Shown here: positions 37,102-48,101 of the stretch, piece by piece
Numbering within the stretch: the stretch's first letter is position 1
Layout: every line of letters starts with the position of its first letter
Origin: Jiangella endophytica
Lineage (GTDB): Bacteria > Actinomycetota > Actinomycetes > Jiangellales > Jiangellaceae
NCBI RefSeq assembly: GCF_003427025.1
Contig: NZ_QVAI01000003.1
Location: 124,001-188,000, forward strand
Direction: 5' to 3'
Length of the DNA: 64,000 nt
The notes under the pieces: model-generated
The model's input: only the letters and a program-made list of their open reading frames with translations
Databases searched by the model: none
Told to the model about the DNA's origin: nothing
Position numbers and translations under genes: made by a program

Positions 37102-37494
37102 ATGGACACCGCCCCGACGCTCTATCCGCTGTTTCGCTACCGCGACGCCCGCGCGGCGATCGCCTTCCTCGCCGAGGCGTTCGGCTTCGCCGAGCACGAG
37201 GTCACCGAGCACGACGGCGTCGTGGTGCACGCCGAGTTGAGCTACGGCACCGGCATCGTCATGCTCGGCACGCTGGGCGCCGGCGACGGCCTCTGGGACC
37301 TCGCGCCCAACGGCGTCTACGTCGCCGTCGACGACCCCGACGCGCACCACGCCCGCGCCGTCGCGGCCGGGGCCGAGATCGTCATGGCGCTCACCGACAC
37401 CGACTACGGGTCGCGCAACTACGCCGCCCGCGATCCCGAGGGCAACGTGTGGTCGTTCGGCACGTATCGCCCGGCACCGGAACGTCCCGTATGA
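37102..37494 (+). CDS. VOC-family protein (glyoxalase/bleomycin-resistance fold)
   Basis: A 130-residue small protein of the vicinal oxygen chelate superfamily: FRYRDARAAIAFLAEAFGFAEHEV at the start and NYAARDPEGNVWSFGTY at the end, the latter carrying the usual glutamate metal-ligand region. The start looks leaderless: TAGCCT (37089-37094), 7 nt, then ATG. Family members include antibiotic-binding proteins and dioxygenases; the specific role cannot be assigned. The next promoter (37490) overlaps its stop codon. Confidence 0.88.
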   Translation: MDTAPTLYPLFRYRDARAAIAFLAEAFGFAEHEVTEHDGVVVHAELSYGTGIVMLGTLGAGDGLWDLAPNGVYVAVDDPDAHHARAVAAGAEIVMALTDTDYGSRNYAARDPEGNVWSFGTYRPAPERPV

Positions 37495-37495
37495 T
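37490..37495 (+). promoter_or_regulatory. -10 box of the EamA leader transcript
   Basis: TATGAT matches the consensus -10 closely and lies 7 nt before the ATG of the 13-codon leader ORF. That spacing is expected if transcription starts at the A of the ATG. No clear -35 box is present at 17-18 nt. Confidence 0.6.
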
Positions 37496-37502
37496 CCCGT
37501 TC

Positions 37503-37544
37503 ATGCATCGGACGTACCCGATCACCCCGCCCCCCGCTCTCTAG
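37503..37544 (+). CDS. Leader peptide MHRTYPITPPPAL
   Basis: A 13-residue ORF begins 7 nt after a near-perfect -10 box, so it would be translated from a leaderless transcript. It contains three consecutive proline codons (CCG CCC CCC), a known ribosome-slowing motif, three codons before the TAG stop. The stop overlaps the first base of a small hairpin (37544-37560), and an intrinsic terminator follows at 37563-37598. The arrangement resembles a ribosome-controlled attenuator for the EamA transporter gene at 37661. Confidence 0.55.
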   Translation: MHRTYPITPPPAL

Positions 37545-37598
37545 CTGGGCGCGTCCCAGCGCGCCGGCTGCCCCTCTGACGGGCGGCCGGCTTCTTCG
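37544..37598 (+). terminator. Attenuator: terminator hairpin with competing structures
   Basis: An 11-bp stem (37563-37573 with 37581-37591, one G-U pair) and a 7-nt loop are followed by TTCTTC, an intrinsic terminator inside the leader of the EamA gene. Upstream, GCTGGG (37544-37549) can pair with CCCAGC (37555-37560). Alternatively GGCGCG (37548-37553) can pair with CGCGCC (37560-37565), which would take the base of the terminator's left arm. Ribosome position on the leader ORF could therefore decide termination. Confidence 0.6.
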
Positions 37599-37660
37599 TG
37601 CACTCCTGCGCGTCCCGCTCCCGCGCGTCTCTTCCCTCTTCACGTCGCAGGAGCCGAACC

Positions 37661-38578
37661 GTGGAACACACTCGTACCCTCGCACCGTCCTCGTCGCGCA
37701 CTGACCTGCTCTCGGTCATGGGCGCCGGGGTCCTCTGGGGCACCGGCGGCCTCACCGGCGCGCTGCTCATCGACCGCACCGGCCTCGGCGTGCTCGCCGT
37801 CGCCGCGTTCCGCCTGCTGGTGGGCGGTGGGCTGGTCGTCGTCTGGCTGCTGGCGAGCGGCCGGCTGCACCGGTTACGCCCGTCCGGTCGCGGCGTCCGC
37901 CGGCTGGTGCTGCTCGGCGCGCTGGCCGCGCTGTACCAGAGCTGCTACTTCGCCGCCGTCTCGCTGACGTCGGTCAGCCTGGCCACGCTCGTCACGCTGG
38001 GCGCGGCGCCCGTGCTCGTCGTCCTCGCCGAGAGCGTCCTCGGCCGGCGGCGGCCGGACCGGCGCATCCTGGTGGCCATCGCGACGGCGCTCGCCGGGCT
38101 CGCGCTGCTGGTCGGCACTCCCGCGGCCGGCGACCCGGCAGCCGTCCTGGCCGGGACGGCGTGCGCGCTCGCCTCGGCGTCCGGGTTCGCCGCCATCACG
38201 ATGCTCGGCGCCCGGCCGGTCGACGACCTCGGGGCGCTGCCGACGGCGGGGCTCTCGTTCTGTGCCGGCGGGTTGCTGCTGCTGCCGATCGCGGCGCTGG
38301 CCGGCGGTGTCTCCGTCGACCTGGACGCCGGGACGCTCGGCCTACTCGTCTACCTGGGGCTGGCACCGACGGCGCTGGCCTACGGGCTGTACTTCACCGG
38401 CCTGCGCACCGTCGCGACCGGGTCGGCGGCGCTGTTCTCGCTGCTCGAGCCGCTGACGGCCGCCGCGCTGGGCGCCATCGTGCTGGACGAGCGGCTCGGC
38501 GCGGCCGGTCTGGCCGGTGCGCTGTTGATCGGGTCGGCGGTGCTGATGACGGCGACGGGTCGCCGGCTCAGGCAGTGA
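37661..38578 (+). CDS. EamA/DMT-family transporter
   Basis: A 305-residue membrane protein with ten hydrophobic helices in two EamA repeats, characteristic of the drug/metabolite transporter superfamily. The first repeat starts at LLSVMGAGVLWGTGGLTGALL. The second ends with GSAALFSLLEPLTAAALGAIVLDERL, the conserved EamA signature. The GTG at 37661 has GCAGGAG 7 nt upstream. It lies behind a leader ORF and terminator, so expression is probably inducible. Substrates of this family range from amino acids to drugs and cannot be inferred here. Confidence 0.92.
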   Translation: MEHTRTLAPSSSRTDLLSVMGAGVLWGTGGLTGALLIDRTGLGVLAVAAFRLLVGGGLVVVWLLASGRLHRLRPSGRGVRRLVLLGALAALYQSCYFAAVSLTSVSLATLVTLGAAPVLVVLAESVLGRRRPDRRILVAIATALAGLALLVGTPAAGDPAAVLAGTACALASASGFAAITMLGARPVDDLGALPTAGLSFCAGGLLLLPIAALAGGVSVDLDAGTLGLLVYLGLAPTALAYGLYFTGLRTVATGSAALFSLLEPLTAAALGAIVLDERLGAAGLAGALLIGSAVLMTATGRRLRQ

Positions 38579-39075
38579 GGCCGGCAGCGGCGTCCAGTCG
38601 GCAACCGCGCCATCCGGCCGGCGCGGTGCCGCCAGGGGCGTCGGCCGGGTGGGCCCGGTTGGTCGGCTGACTCGGGTCGGCCCGGTGTCCGGTCGGTCGG
38701 TGTGCGGGGTGGTCGGCTGACTCGGGTCGGTTCGGTGTCTGGGTGGCGGGCGTACTGGCCCGAAGCCCGATTGTGTTCGTGTCGGCCGGGCGGGCCCGGT
38801 TGGTCGGCTGACTCGGGTGGGCCCGGTGCACCCAGTTGGCCGGCGTACTGGGTGGCCGGCGCACTCGTTCGCCGGGACTCGTGCCGTTCGCCGTCCCCCT
38901 GCTGCCCATTTTCTCAGCCGCGCGACCGCGCCTCAAGCGGACCATTGGGCGCTTCGCGCCGACGATGACCGCTTGACCCGCGGCCGCGCGGTCGAAGAAC
39001 TGGCAGCTATCAGGGGGACGGGGCGAGTCTGGGCACGCCTCTACCGCCGTAGCCGCCGTCGGGGCCACGAACCGA
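38579..39075. repeat. Noncoding region with about 50-bp dispersed direct repeats
   Basis: Within this stretch the block cggttggtcggctgactcgg recurs near 38657 and 38797, with a shorter version (gtggtcggctgactcgggtcgg) near 38708. The first and last occurrences share about 50 bp, including the flanking gtcggccggg and gcccggtg. No coding signal is seen. Confidence 0.6.
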
Positions 39076-39136
39076 GTTGATCATGGAGAAAGTGGCGTTC
39101 CCGGGCATGGGAAACGCGCCCTTCTCCATGATCAAC
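39076..39136. repeat. Long hairpin-forming inverted repeat
   Basis: A perfect 15-bp stem, gttgatcatggagaa (39076-39090) with ttctccatgatcaac (39122-39136), encloses a second imperfect stem (gcgttccc with gggaaacgc). It directly precedes copy 2 of the composite palindromic repeat, and its right arm supplies the atgatcaacgt segment seen in related form near copies 1 and 3. Confidence 0.75.
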
Positions 39137-39156
39137 GTCGCGGGCCGCACGTCCCA

Positions 39157-39210
39157 AGGCGTTCTCCCGCTTCACCAGGAATGCATGCCTGGCAGTGCGG
39201 GAGAACGCCT
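39157..39210. repeat. Composite palindromic repeat, copy 2
   Basis: A perfect 14-bp outer stem, aggcgttctcccgc (39157-39170) with gcgggagaacgcct (39197-39210), encloses the caccagg ... cctgg core. The 24-nt sequence starting gcgggagaacgcctggtgat recurs exactly after copy 3 at 48.16 kb. Confidence 0.8.
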
Positions 39211-39313
39211 GGTGATGGCCACCGCGCCGCCGCGAATTCTCACCATGTGGACGCCACGCCATGCCACGCGGCCCAGCCGGCGTCGCGCAACGTCGCAGCA
39301 GCGAGCGACGAGC

Positions 39314-39548
39314 GCCGCGACGGCATCGCCGGCACCGAACCTCCGGAGAACGCGGGCAGCGTCACCCGCGACCCTGGACCGTTGCCCCCGCCGCGACGGC
39401 ATCGCCGGCACCCGAACCACCGGAACGCGGGCAGCGCCACCCGTGACCCTGGACCGTTGCCCCCGCCGCGACGGCATCGCCGGCACCGAACCACCGGAAC
39501 GCGGGCAGCGCCACCCGCGACCCTGGACCGTTGCCCCGCCGCGACGGC
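39314..39548. repeat. About 75-bp tandem repeat, three copies plus a partial
   Basis: Units begin at 39314, 39390 and 39465, with a partial one at 39538; lengths are 76, 75 and 73 bp. Each contains gacggcatcgccggcacc, a ggaacgcgggcagcg block and accctggaccgttgcccc. Lengths that are not all multiples of three, and the lack of any start or codon signal, argue against coding. It ends about 80 nt before sthA. Confidence 0.8.
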
Positions 39549-39628
39549 GAACAGGTGCGATGGACCCACGGATCGGTCCACGAGAGACTAGCGTCGTGGA
39601 CGCCAGCAGGCCGTCAGCGGGAGTGCCC

Positions 39629-41041
39629 ATGGACGAACCCGAGTACGACTACGACCTCCTCGTCATCGGCTCCGGCCCGGGCGGGCAGAAAGCCGCCATC
39701 GGCGCGGCCAAGCTGGGCAGACGCGCGTGCGTCGTCGAGCGCCGGAACATGATCGGCGGCGTCTGCGTCAACACCGGCACCATCCCGTCCAAGACGCTGC
39801 GCGAGGCCGTTCTCTACCTCACGGGTCTGTCCATGCGCGAGCTGTACGGCCAGTCGTACCGGGTCAAGCACGAGATCACGGTGCAGGATCTGCTGGCCCG
39901 CACGCAGCACGTCATCGGCCGCGAGATCGAGGTGGTGCGGTCGCAGCTGTTCCGCAACCACGTCGACCTCGTCGTCGGCACCGGCCGCTTCGTCGACCCG
40001 CACACCGTCGCCGTCGAGGGCGCGGGCGAGCACCGCCAGATCACCGCGGCCAACGTCGTCGTCGCCACCGGCACGACACCGGCCCGCCCCTCGCACGTCG
40101 AGTTCGAGGACGGCCGGGTCGTCGACTCCGACGGCATCCTCACGCTCGAGCGCGTCCCCGACTCCATGGTCGTCGTCGGGGCGGGCGTCATCGGCATCGA
40201 GTACGCGTCGATGTTCGCCGCGCTCGGCACCCGCGTCACCGTCGTCGAGAAGCGGGCGCAGATGCTGGAGTTCTGCGACCCCGAGGTGGTCGAGTCGCTC
40301 AAGTTCCACCTGCGCGACCTCTCGGTGACGTTCCGGTTCGGCGAGGAGGTCGAGAAGGTCGAGATCGGCTCGCACGGCACGGTCACCACGCTGGCCAGCG
40401 GCAAGCGCATCCCGGCCGAGACCGTCATGTACTCCGCCGGGCGGCAGGGCCTCACGGCCGAGCTGGGGCTGGAACACGCCGGCCTCGAGGCCGACTCGCG
40501 CGGGCGCATCACCGTCGACGGCCAGTACCGCACCACCGTCCCGCACGTGTTCGCCGTCGGCGACGTCATCGGCTTCCCGGCGCTGGCCGCCACCAGCATG
40601 GACCAGGGGCGGCTGGCGTCGCTGCACGCGTTCGGCGAGCCGGCCAACGAGCTGCGCGAGATCCAGCCGATCGGCATCTACACCATCCCGGAGATCTCCT
40701 ACTGCGGGCGCACCGAGGTCGAGCTGACGCAGGACGCCGTGCCGTACGAGGTGGGCATCTCCCGCTACCGCGAGCTGGCCCGCGGGCAGATCGTCGGCGA
40801 CTCCTACGGCATGCTGAAGCTGCTGGTCAGCCCGGCGACGCGGCAGATCCTCGGCGTGCACGTGTTCGGCACCGGCGCCGCCGACCTCGTCCACATCGGG
40901 CAGGCGGTCATGGGCTGCGGCGGCACCGTCGACTACCTCGTCGACACCGTCTTCAACTACCCGACGCTGTCTGAGGCCTACAAGGTCGCCGCGCTCGACG
41001 TCACCAACAAGCTGCGTGCGCTGGACCGCTTCGACCTCTAG
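39629..41041 (+). CDS. sthA: Soluble NAD(P)+ transhydrogenase (pyridine nucleotide-disulfide reductase fold)
   Basis: A 470-residue flavoprotein that exchanges reducing equivalents between NADPH and NAD+. The FAD motif [17 protein letters not shown] is at residues 14-30 and the NAD motif [19 protein letters not shown] lies in the middle. The former redox-disulfide site reads [15 protein letters not shown] with only Cys46; the second Cys of true disulfide reductases is missing, as in SthA. The ATG at 39629 has GGGAG 6 nt upstream; GTG 39623 is possible. The frame is open far upstream through the tandem repeats, but that part is not gene-like. Confidence 0.95.
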   Translation: MDEPEYDYDLLVIGSGPGGQKAAIGAAKLGRRACVVERRNMIGGVCVNTGTIPSKTLREAVLYLTGLSMRELYGQSYRVKHEITVQDLLARTQHVIGREIEVVRSQLFRNHVDLVVGTGRFVDPHTVAVEGAGEHRQITAANVVVATGTTPARPSHVEFEDGRVVDSDGILTLERVPDSMVVVGAGVIGIEYASMFAALGTRVTVVEKRAQMLEFCDPEVVESLKFHLRDLSVTFRFGEEVEKVEIGSHGTVTTLASGKRIPAETVMYSAGRQGLTAELGLEHAGLEADSRGRITVDGQYRTTVPHVFAVGDVIGFPALAATSMDQGRLASLHAFGEPANELREIQPIGIYTIPEISYCGRTEVELTQDAVPYEVGISRYRELARGQIVGDSYGMLKLLVSPATRQILGVHVFGTGAADLVHIGQAVMGCGGTVDYLVDTVFNYPTLSEAYKVAALDVTNKLRALDRFDL

Positions 41042-41076
41042 GAATAACCAGTGAGGCCGGGGGTACGGGTTACGGC

Positions 41077-41964
41077 ATGAGATACGCAGCCAAGACCAGA
41101 CACCTGTTCCGCGACGTCGGCGGGCTGCGGTTGCACTACCGCGAGACGGGCGTCCCGTCGTCGACGGCGGTGTTGCTCCTCCACGGCTTCCCCGCCTCGT
41201 CGCACTCGTTCCGCGAGGTGCTCCCCGTGCTGGGCGAGCGCTTCTACGTCGTCGCGCCGGACCTGCCAGGGTTCGGGTTCTCGGACGCGCCGCAGCCGGA
41301 CGAGTACGAGTACACCTACGAGCGTCTTTCGCGGGCCATCGAGGCTTTGGTGGACTCCTTGGGCGTGCGGCGCTACGTGCTCTATGTGACCGACTACAGC
41401 ACGCCGGTCGGGTACCTCATGGCCTTGCGCCATCCGGACCGGATCCTGGGGCTGGTCGTGCAGAACGGCAACACGCACGAGGCGGGCCTCGGTGACATCT
41501 GGGACACCGCCCGCCAGTACTGGGCGGAGCCGACCGCGGAGAACCGCGCGGCGCTGCCCGACTGGCTGACCTTCGACGGCACCCGCGATCAATACCTCAG
41601 CGGGCTGTCGCCGGAACTGCAGGTCCTGCAGCCGCGCGAGACGTGGCACCTCGACTGGGAGCGGCTGACGCGGCCCGGCAACGTCGAGGCGCACTTCCAG
41701 CTCTTCGTCGACTACCAGCACCACGTGGCGCGGTTCCCCGAGATCGCCGCCTACCATCGCGAGCACCAGCCGCCGTGCCTGGTGCTGTGGGGCCGGCACG
41801 ACGTGTACTTCGATATCGCGGAGGTGCTGGCCTACCACCAGGACATGGAGACCCTCGAGGCGCACCTCTACGACGGCGGGCACCTGTTCCTCGAGACGCA
41901 CGCCGCCGAGGTCGCCGCCCAGCTCGTCACCTTCACCGGGAACGTGCTCGACGCGGCCCGCTAG
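41077..41964 (+). CDS. Alpha/beta hydrolase, haloalkane-dehalogenase/epoxide-hydrolase-like
   Basis: A 295-residue hydrolase. The oxyanion loop HGFPASSHSFR is at residues 36-46. The nucleophile elbow reads YVTDYSTPVG, placing Asp106 at the nucleophile position as in haloalkane dehalogenases and epoxide hydrolases rather than a Ser. The acid is probably Asp in WGRHDVYF and the base His in YDGGHLFLE. The DLPGFGFSD stretch fits the epoxide-hydrolase-like group. Dehalogenases normally have Asp-Trp-Gly after the nucleophile; Asp-Tyr-Ser here suggests a different specificity. The stop overlaps the convergent DUF4439 gene by 4 nt. Confidence 0.88.
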   Translation: MRYAAKTRHLFRDVGGLRLHYRETGVPSSTAVLLLHGFPASSHSFREVLPVLGERFYVVAPDLPGFGFSDAPQPDEYEYTYERLSRAIEALVDSLGVRRYVLYVTDYSTPVGYLMALRHPDRILGLVVQNGNTHEAGLGDIWDTARQYWAEPTAENRAALPDWLTFDGTRDQYLSGLSPELQVLQPRETWHLDWERLTRPGNVEAHFQLFVDYQHHVARFPEIAAYHREHQPPCLVLWGRHDVYFDIAEVLAYHQDMETLEAHLYDGGHLFLETHAAEVAAQLVTFTGNVLDAAR

Positions 41965-42428
41965 ACGCGGCCGTCCAGGCCGGGGAACGCGGTGGGGGCA
42001 CCGCCCCAGGCGATCGCCTGGACGGTGGCCGCGACGACGCCGCGGACGGCGAACGCGCGCAGCTCGGGCGTGGTGGCCGCGCCGACGACGTCGGCGTACA
42101 GCGCGCCGAGCCGCTCCTCCAGCAGCACGCCCAGCGCCCGCGCGGACGCCGCGTCGGTGACGGGGGAGGGCAGCGCGTAACCGGGCTCGGCCGCGACCGG
42201 GGCCGAGCCGGCGGCGACGATCAGCGCGGTCAGCTCGTCGCGGCGGGTCCGGTGGGTGGCCAGAGCGTCGCGAGCCGTCTCGGCGTCGCCGGGCAGGTGC
42301 GCGCCGACCACGCCGTAGCCGTAGACGCAGGCGTGCTCGCCGGCCAGCGCCGCCTGAGCGGCCTCGATCCCCGCGTCGGCAGCGGCCGGGGCGGGAGTCG
42401 ACGGTGTCGGCGCCGGGGTCGTGGTCAC
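41961..42428 (-). CDS. DUF4439 ferritin-like protein
   Basis: A 155-residue alanine-rich helical protein. After a Pro/Ala/Thr-rich start the four-helix ferritin-like region reads AAQAALAGEHACVYGYGVVGAHL, with a Glu-x-x-x-x-Tyr pattern, and EERLGALYADVVGAATTPELRAFAV. The GTG start overlaps the stop of the upstream partner gene (GTGA), so the two are coupled. Comparable paired genes lie next to rimP in Mycobacterium (Rv2843-Rv2844 region). The function is not established. Confidence 0.8.
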   Translation of the reverse strand: MTTTPAPTPSTPAPAAADAGIEAAQAALAGEHACVYGYGVVGAHLPGDAETARDALATHRTRRDELTALIVAAGSAPVAAEPGYALPSPVTDAASARALGVLLEERLGALYADVVGAATTPELRAFAVRGVVAATVQAIAWGGAPTAFPGLDGRV

Positions 42429-42931
42429 GTCAGTACCACCCGGTGACCGGCCTCCGACGCGGCGATCGACGCCAGCACGGCCGCCAGCCGTGGCCCCGCG
42501 GCGGCGAGGGACGCCAGGACGCATGCGTCGGCGGCGGTCCGTTCGGCCTCGGCGACGGCTGCCAGCGCGGCTCCCGGCTCGGCCGCGACCTGCGGGGCGG
42601 CGGCCGGCGCGCCGTCGCCGGCGCCGTACGGCAGCGGCCCGTCGGCCCGCAGCGCGGCCAGGTGCTCGTCGTGGTGCGCGGTGAGCGGCTGCAACTGGGC
42701 CGTGAGATCCGGATGGGCCGCGACGGTGGCCGCGTGCAGCGCCAGCAGCGTCTGCTCGCTGTGTACCGCGCGCCAGCGCAGCTTCACGTCGGCGTCCAGA
42801 GGCGCCCGCGGCCCGGGGGCGGCCTTCGGGCGGGGGTCGGTGCCGCACGCGGCCAGCGCCACGCCGAGCACCGGAGCCCCGGCGACCAGCGCGAGCAGCC
42901 GTCGCCGGCTCTCATCCACCCTCTGCGTCAC
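42425..42931 (-). CDS. Ferritin-like lipoprotein, partner of the DUF4439 protein
   Basis: A 168-residue protein with a basic N-terminus, a signal helix and a lipobox (LAAC), so it is predicted to be membrane-anchored outside the cell. The mature part is Ala-rich and helical, with LRWRAVHSEQTLLALHAATVAAHP and HDEHLAAL. The GTG at 42931 is preferred because TACGGT lies exactly 7 nt upstream, the pattern of a leaderless actinobacterial gene. A GTG 9 nt further up overlaps that box. The function is unknown. Confidence 0.75.
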   Translation of the reverse strand: MTQRVDESRRRLLALVAGAPVLGVALAACGTDPRPKAAPGPRAPLDADVKLRWRAVHSEQTLLALHAATVAAHPDLTAQLQPLTAHHDEHLAALRADGPLPYGAGDGAPAAAPQVAAEPGAALAAVAEAERTAADACVLASLAAAGPRLAAVLASIAASEAGHRVVLT

Positions 42932-43075
42932 GGGGGACACCGTAACCGGTGCGAACGTGCCCGTGGATCACCGGTCTGCGCTGTAGTGTTGGCTACTCTT
43001 GTCGTCAGGGAGTCAAGAACTCCGCCATCCCATGAGACGGCCGCAGACAACTCGACATCGAGGAAGGGGCATCCG

Positions 43076-43570
43076 ATGACATCGGCTACTCATGACCTTC
43101 TGGAGCAGGTCATCGAGCCCGTGGTGGCGTCGGAGGGTCTCGACCTCGAGCAGTTGGAGCTGTCCCAGGCGGGCCGCCGCAGCCGGCTGCGCATCATCGT
43201 CGACGCCGACGGCGGGGTCGACCTCGACCGCTGCGCCGAGGTGTCCCGGCACATCTCCAAGGCGCTCGACGACTCCGACGTCATGGGCGACCGCCCGTAC
43301 ACCCTCGAGGTCAGCTCGCCGGGCATCTCGCGCCCGCTGAGGCTGCCGCGGCACTGGTCGCGGGCGACGGGCCGGTTGGTGCGCGCCATCCTGCACGACG
43401 GCGGCGACGTCACCGGCCGCGTCGTGTCGGCCGACGACTCCGCCGCCGTGCTCGACGTCGACGGCGTCAGCCGCGAGTTGGCCTACACCGACGTCCGCAA
43501 GGCCAAGGTGCAGGTCGAGTTCCGCAAGACCGACGACACCGATCTGGACGATTTCGAGGAAGAGGACTGA
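43076..43570 (+). CDS. rimP: Ribosome maturation factor RimP
   Basis: A 164-residue protein needed for 30S subunit maturation. The N-terminal domain includes [45 protein letters not shown] and the central [14 protein letters not shown] motif; the C-terminus is acidic. GAGGAAGGGG precedes the ATG at 43076. It is the first gene of the rimP-nusA-ylxR-infB-ylxP-rbfA-truB group. The 140 nt upstream contain TA-rich boxes (TAGTGT, TACTCT near 42985-43000) that could serve as a promoter. Confidence 0.96.
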   Translation: MTSATHDLLEQVIEPVVASEGLDLEQLELSQAGRRSRLRIIVDADGGVDLDRCAEVSRHISKALDDSDVMGDRPYTLEVSSPGISRPLRLPRHWSRATGRLVRAILHDGGDVTGRVVSADDSAAVLDVDGVSRELAYTDVRKAKVQVEFRKTDDTDLDDFEEED

Positions 43571-43574
43571 GAGC

Positions 43575-44576
43575 GTGGACATCGACCTTTCGCTCCTGAG
43601 AGCACTGGAGCGGGAGAAGGACATCTCCTTCGACCTGGTCGTCGAGGCGACGGAGCGCGCGCTGCTGCTCGCCTACCAGCGCTCCGAGACTCACCAGCCG
43701 CGCGCCCGCGTCGAGCTGGACCGCAAGACCGGGCACGTCACGGTCTGGGCGCAGGAGGTCGACGACGACGGCGCCGTCGTGCGCGAGTGGGACGACACCC
43801 CCGACGGCTTCGGCCGCATCGCCGCCACCACCGCGAAACAGGAGATCCTGCAGCGGCTGCGCGACGCCGAGGACGAGAACACCTTCGGCGACTTCCTCGA
43901 CCGCGAGGGCGAGATCGTCTCCGGCACCATCCAGCAGGGTCGCGACCCCCGCACCGTCATGGTCAACCTCGGCAAGGTCGAGGCGGTGCTGCCGCCGGCC
44001 GAGCAGGTGCCGGGGGAGCGCTACGAGCACGGCAGCCGCATCCGCTGCTACGTCGTGCAGGTGCGCAAGGGCCAGCACGGCCCGATCATCACGGTGTCGC
44101 GCACCCACCCGAACCTCGTGAAGAAGCTGTTCACGCTCGAGGTCCCGGAGATCGCCGACGGCACGGTGCAGATCGCCGGCATCGCCCGCGAGGCCGGCCA
44201 CCGCAGCAAGATCGCGGTGCACTCGACCGTTCCCGGGGTCAACGCCAAGGGTGCCTGCATCGGTCCGATGGGATCTCGGGTGCGGGCGGTCATGACCGAG
44301 CTGCACGGCGAGAAGATCGACATCGTCGACTGGTCCGAGGACCCCGCCGAGCTGGTCGCGCACGCGCTCTCGCCGGCCCGGGTGCAGCGGGTCGAGATCA
44401 TCGATCTGGAGGCGCGGTCGGCCCGCGTGACGGTGCCCGATTTCCAGCTTTCGCTGGCCATCGGCCGTGAAGGACAGAACGCGCGGCTGGCCGCGCGGCT
44501 GACCGGATGGCGCATCGACATCCGCCCCGACACCGAGCCTGAGACCGCTGATCGGGGCGCCGACACGCCCGCGTGA
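43575..44576 (+). CDS. nusA: Transcription termination/antitermination factor NusA
   Basis: A 333-residue RNA-polymerase-associated factor. The N-terminal polymerase-binding domain (1-130) is followed by an S1 domain ([33 protein letters not shown]) and two KH domains ([22 protein letters not shown] and [23 protein letters not shown]). The acidic C-terminal repeats of E. coli NusA are absent, the short form usual in actinobacteria. The GTG start is 4 nt after the rimP stop. Confidence 0.97.
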   Translation: MDIDLSLLRALEREKDISFDLVVEATERALLLAYQRSETHQPRARVELDRKTGHVTVWAQEVDDDGAVVREWDDTPDGFGRIAATTAKQEILQRLRDAEDENTFGDFLDREGEIVSGTIQQGRDPRTVMVNLGKVEAVLPPAEQVPGERYEHGSRIRCYVVQVRKGQHGPIITVSRTHPNLVKKLFTLEVPEIADGTVQIAGIAREAGHRSKIAVHSTVPGVNAKGACIGPMGSRVRAVMTELHGEKIDIVDWSEDPAELVAHALSPARVQRVEIIDLEARSARVTVPDFQLSLAIGREGQNARLAARLTGWRIDIRPDTEPETADRGADTPA

Positions 44577-44609
44577 CCGTTCAGGCCCGATAGACGCTAA
44601 ACTGTTCGA

Positions 44610-44948
44610 GTGAATGACCGCGCGCCCGGCCGGTCACCTGTGCGCACCTGCGTAGGATGCCGGTCTCGTGCGGTGAAGTCCGAACTGCTCCGCGTCGTCG
44701 CGGGCGGTGCTGGCGCCGAACGGGCGCTGGTTCCCGACCACGACGGCCGGCTCCCGGGCCGCGGTGCGTACCTGCACCCGCGCCAGGGGTGCCTCGACCA
44801 AGCCGAGCGTCGTCGGGCGTTCTCGCGCGCATTACGCGCCGAGGGGCCGCTCGACGATACTGGGCTGCGTCGGTGGCTCGCCGAGCACGAGGATCGACCT
44901 GGTCGGCCGCAACGGCCGGCCGGAACGGATGAAGGAGACACGACGTGA
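44610..44948 (+). CDS. ylxR: YlxR family protein (DUF448)
   Basis: A 112-residue nucleic-acid-binding protein recognised by RTCVGCRSRAVKSELLRVV and GRLPGRGAYLHP, the two hallmarks of the family. It lies between nusA and infB, its usual place. The GTG at 44610 is preceded by TAAACT (44598-44603) with 6 nt between, so besides readthrough from nusA there may be an internal leaderless promoter. The Arg/Asp-rich tail is extended compared with typical 90-residue members. Confidence 0.92.
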   Translation: MNDRAPGRSPVRTCVGCRSRAVKSELLRVVAGGAGAERALVPDHDGRLPGRGAYLHPRQGCLDQAERRRAFSRALRAEGPLDDTGLRRWLAEHEDRPGRPQRPAGTDEGDTT

Positions 44949-45038
44949 CGCTCACGAGCGCTCGATGAGCACGCAGCGATGAGCACGCGCACCACCTAGC
45001 CGGTCCGAGCCGACACGCCCGGGCCGAGAAGGAGAGCA

Positions 45039-48086
<3,048 letters not shown>

Positions 48087-48101
48087 TCTCCGCCCCAGCC
48101 C

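Noticed and set aside
39314..39548. CRISPR array
   Set aside because: The units are contiguous about 75-bp copies without unique spacers, and no cas gene is present.
39077..39628. In-frame N-terminal extension of sthA through the repeats
   Set aside because: SthA proteins begin at the [12 protein letters not shown] region; the extension encodes repeat-derived low-complexity sequence, crosses two hairpins, and the repeat units change length by amounts that are not multiples of three.
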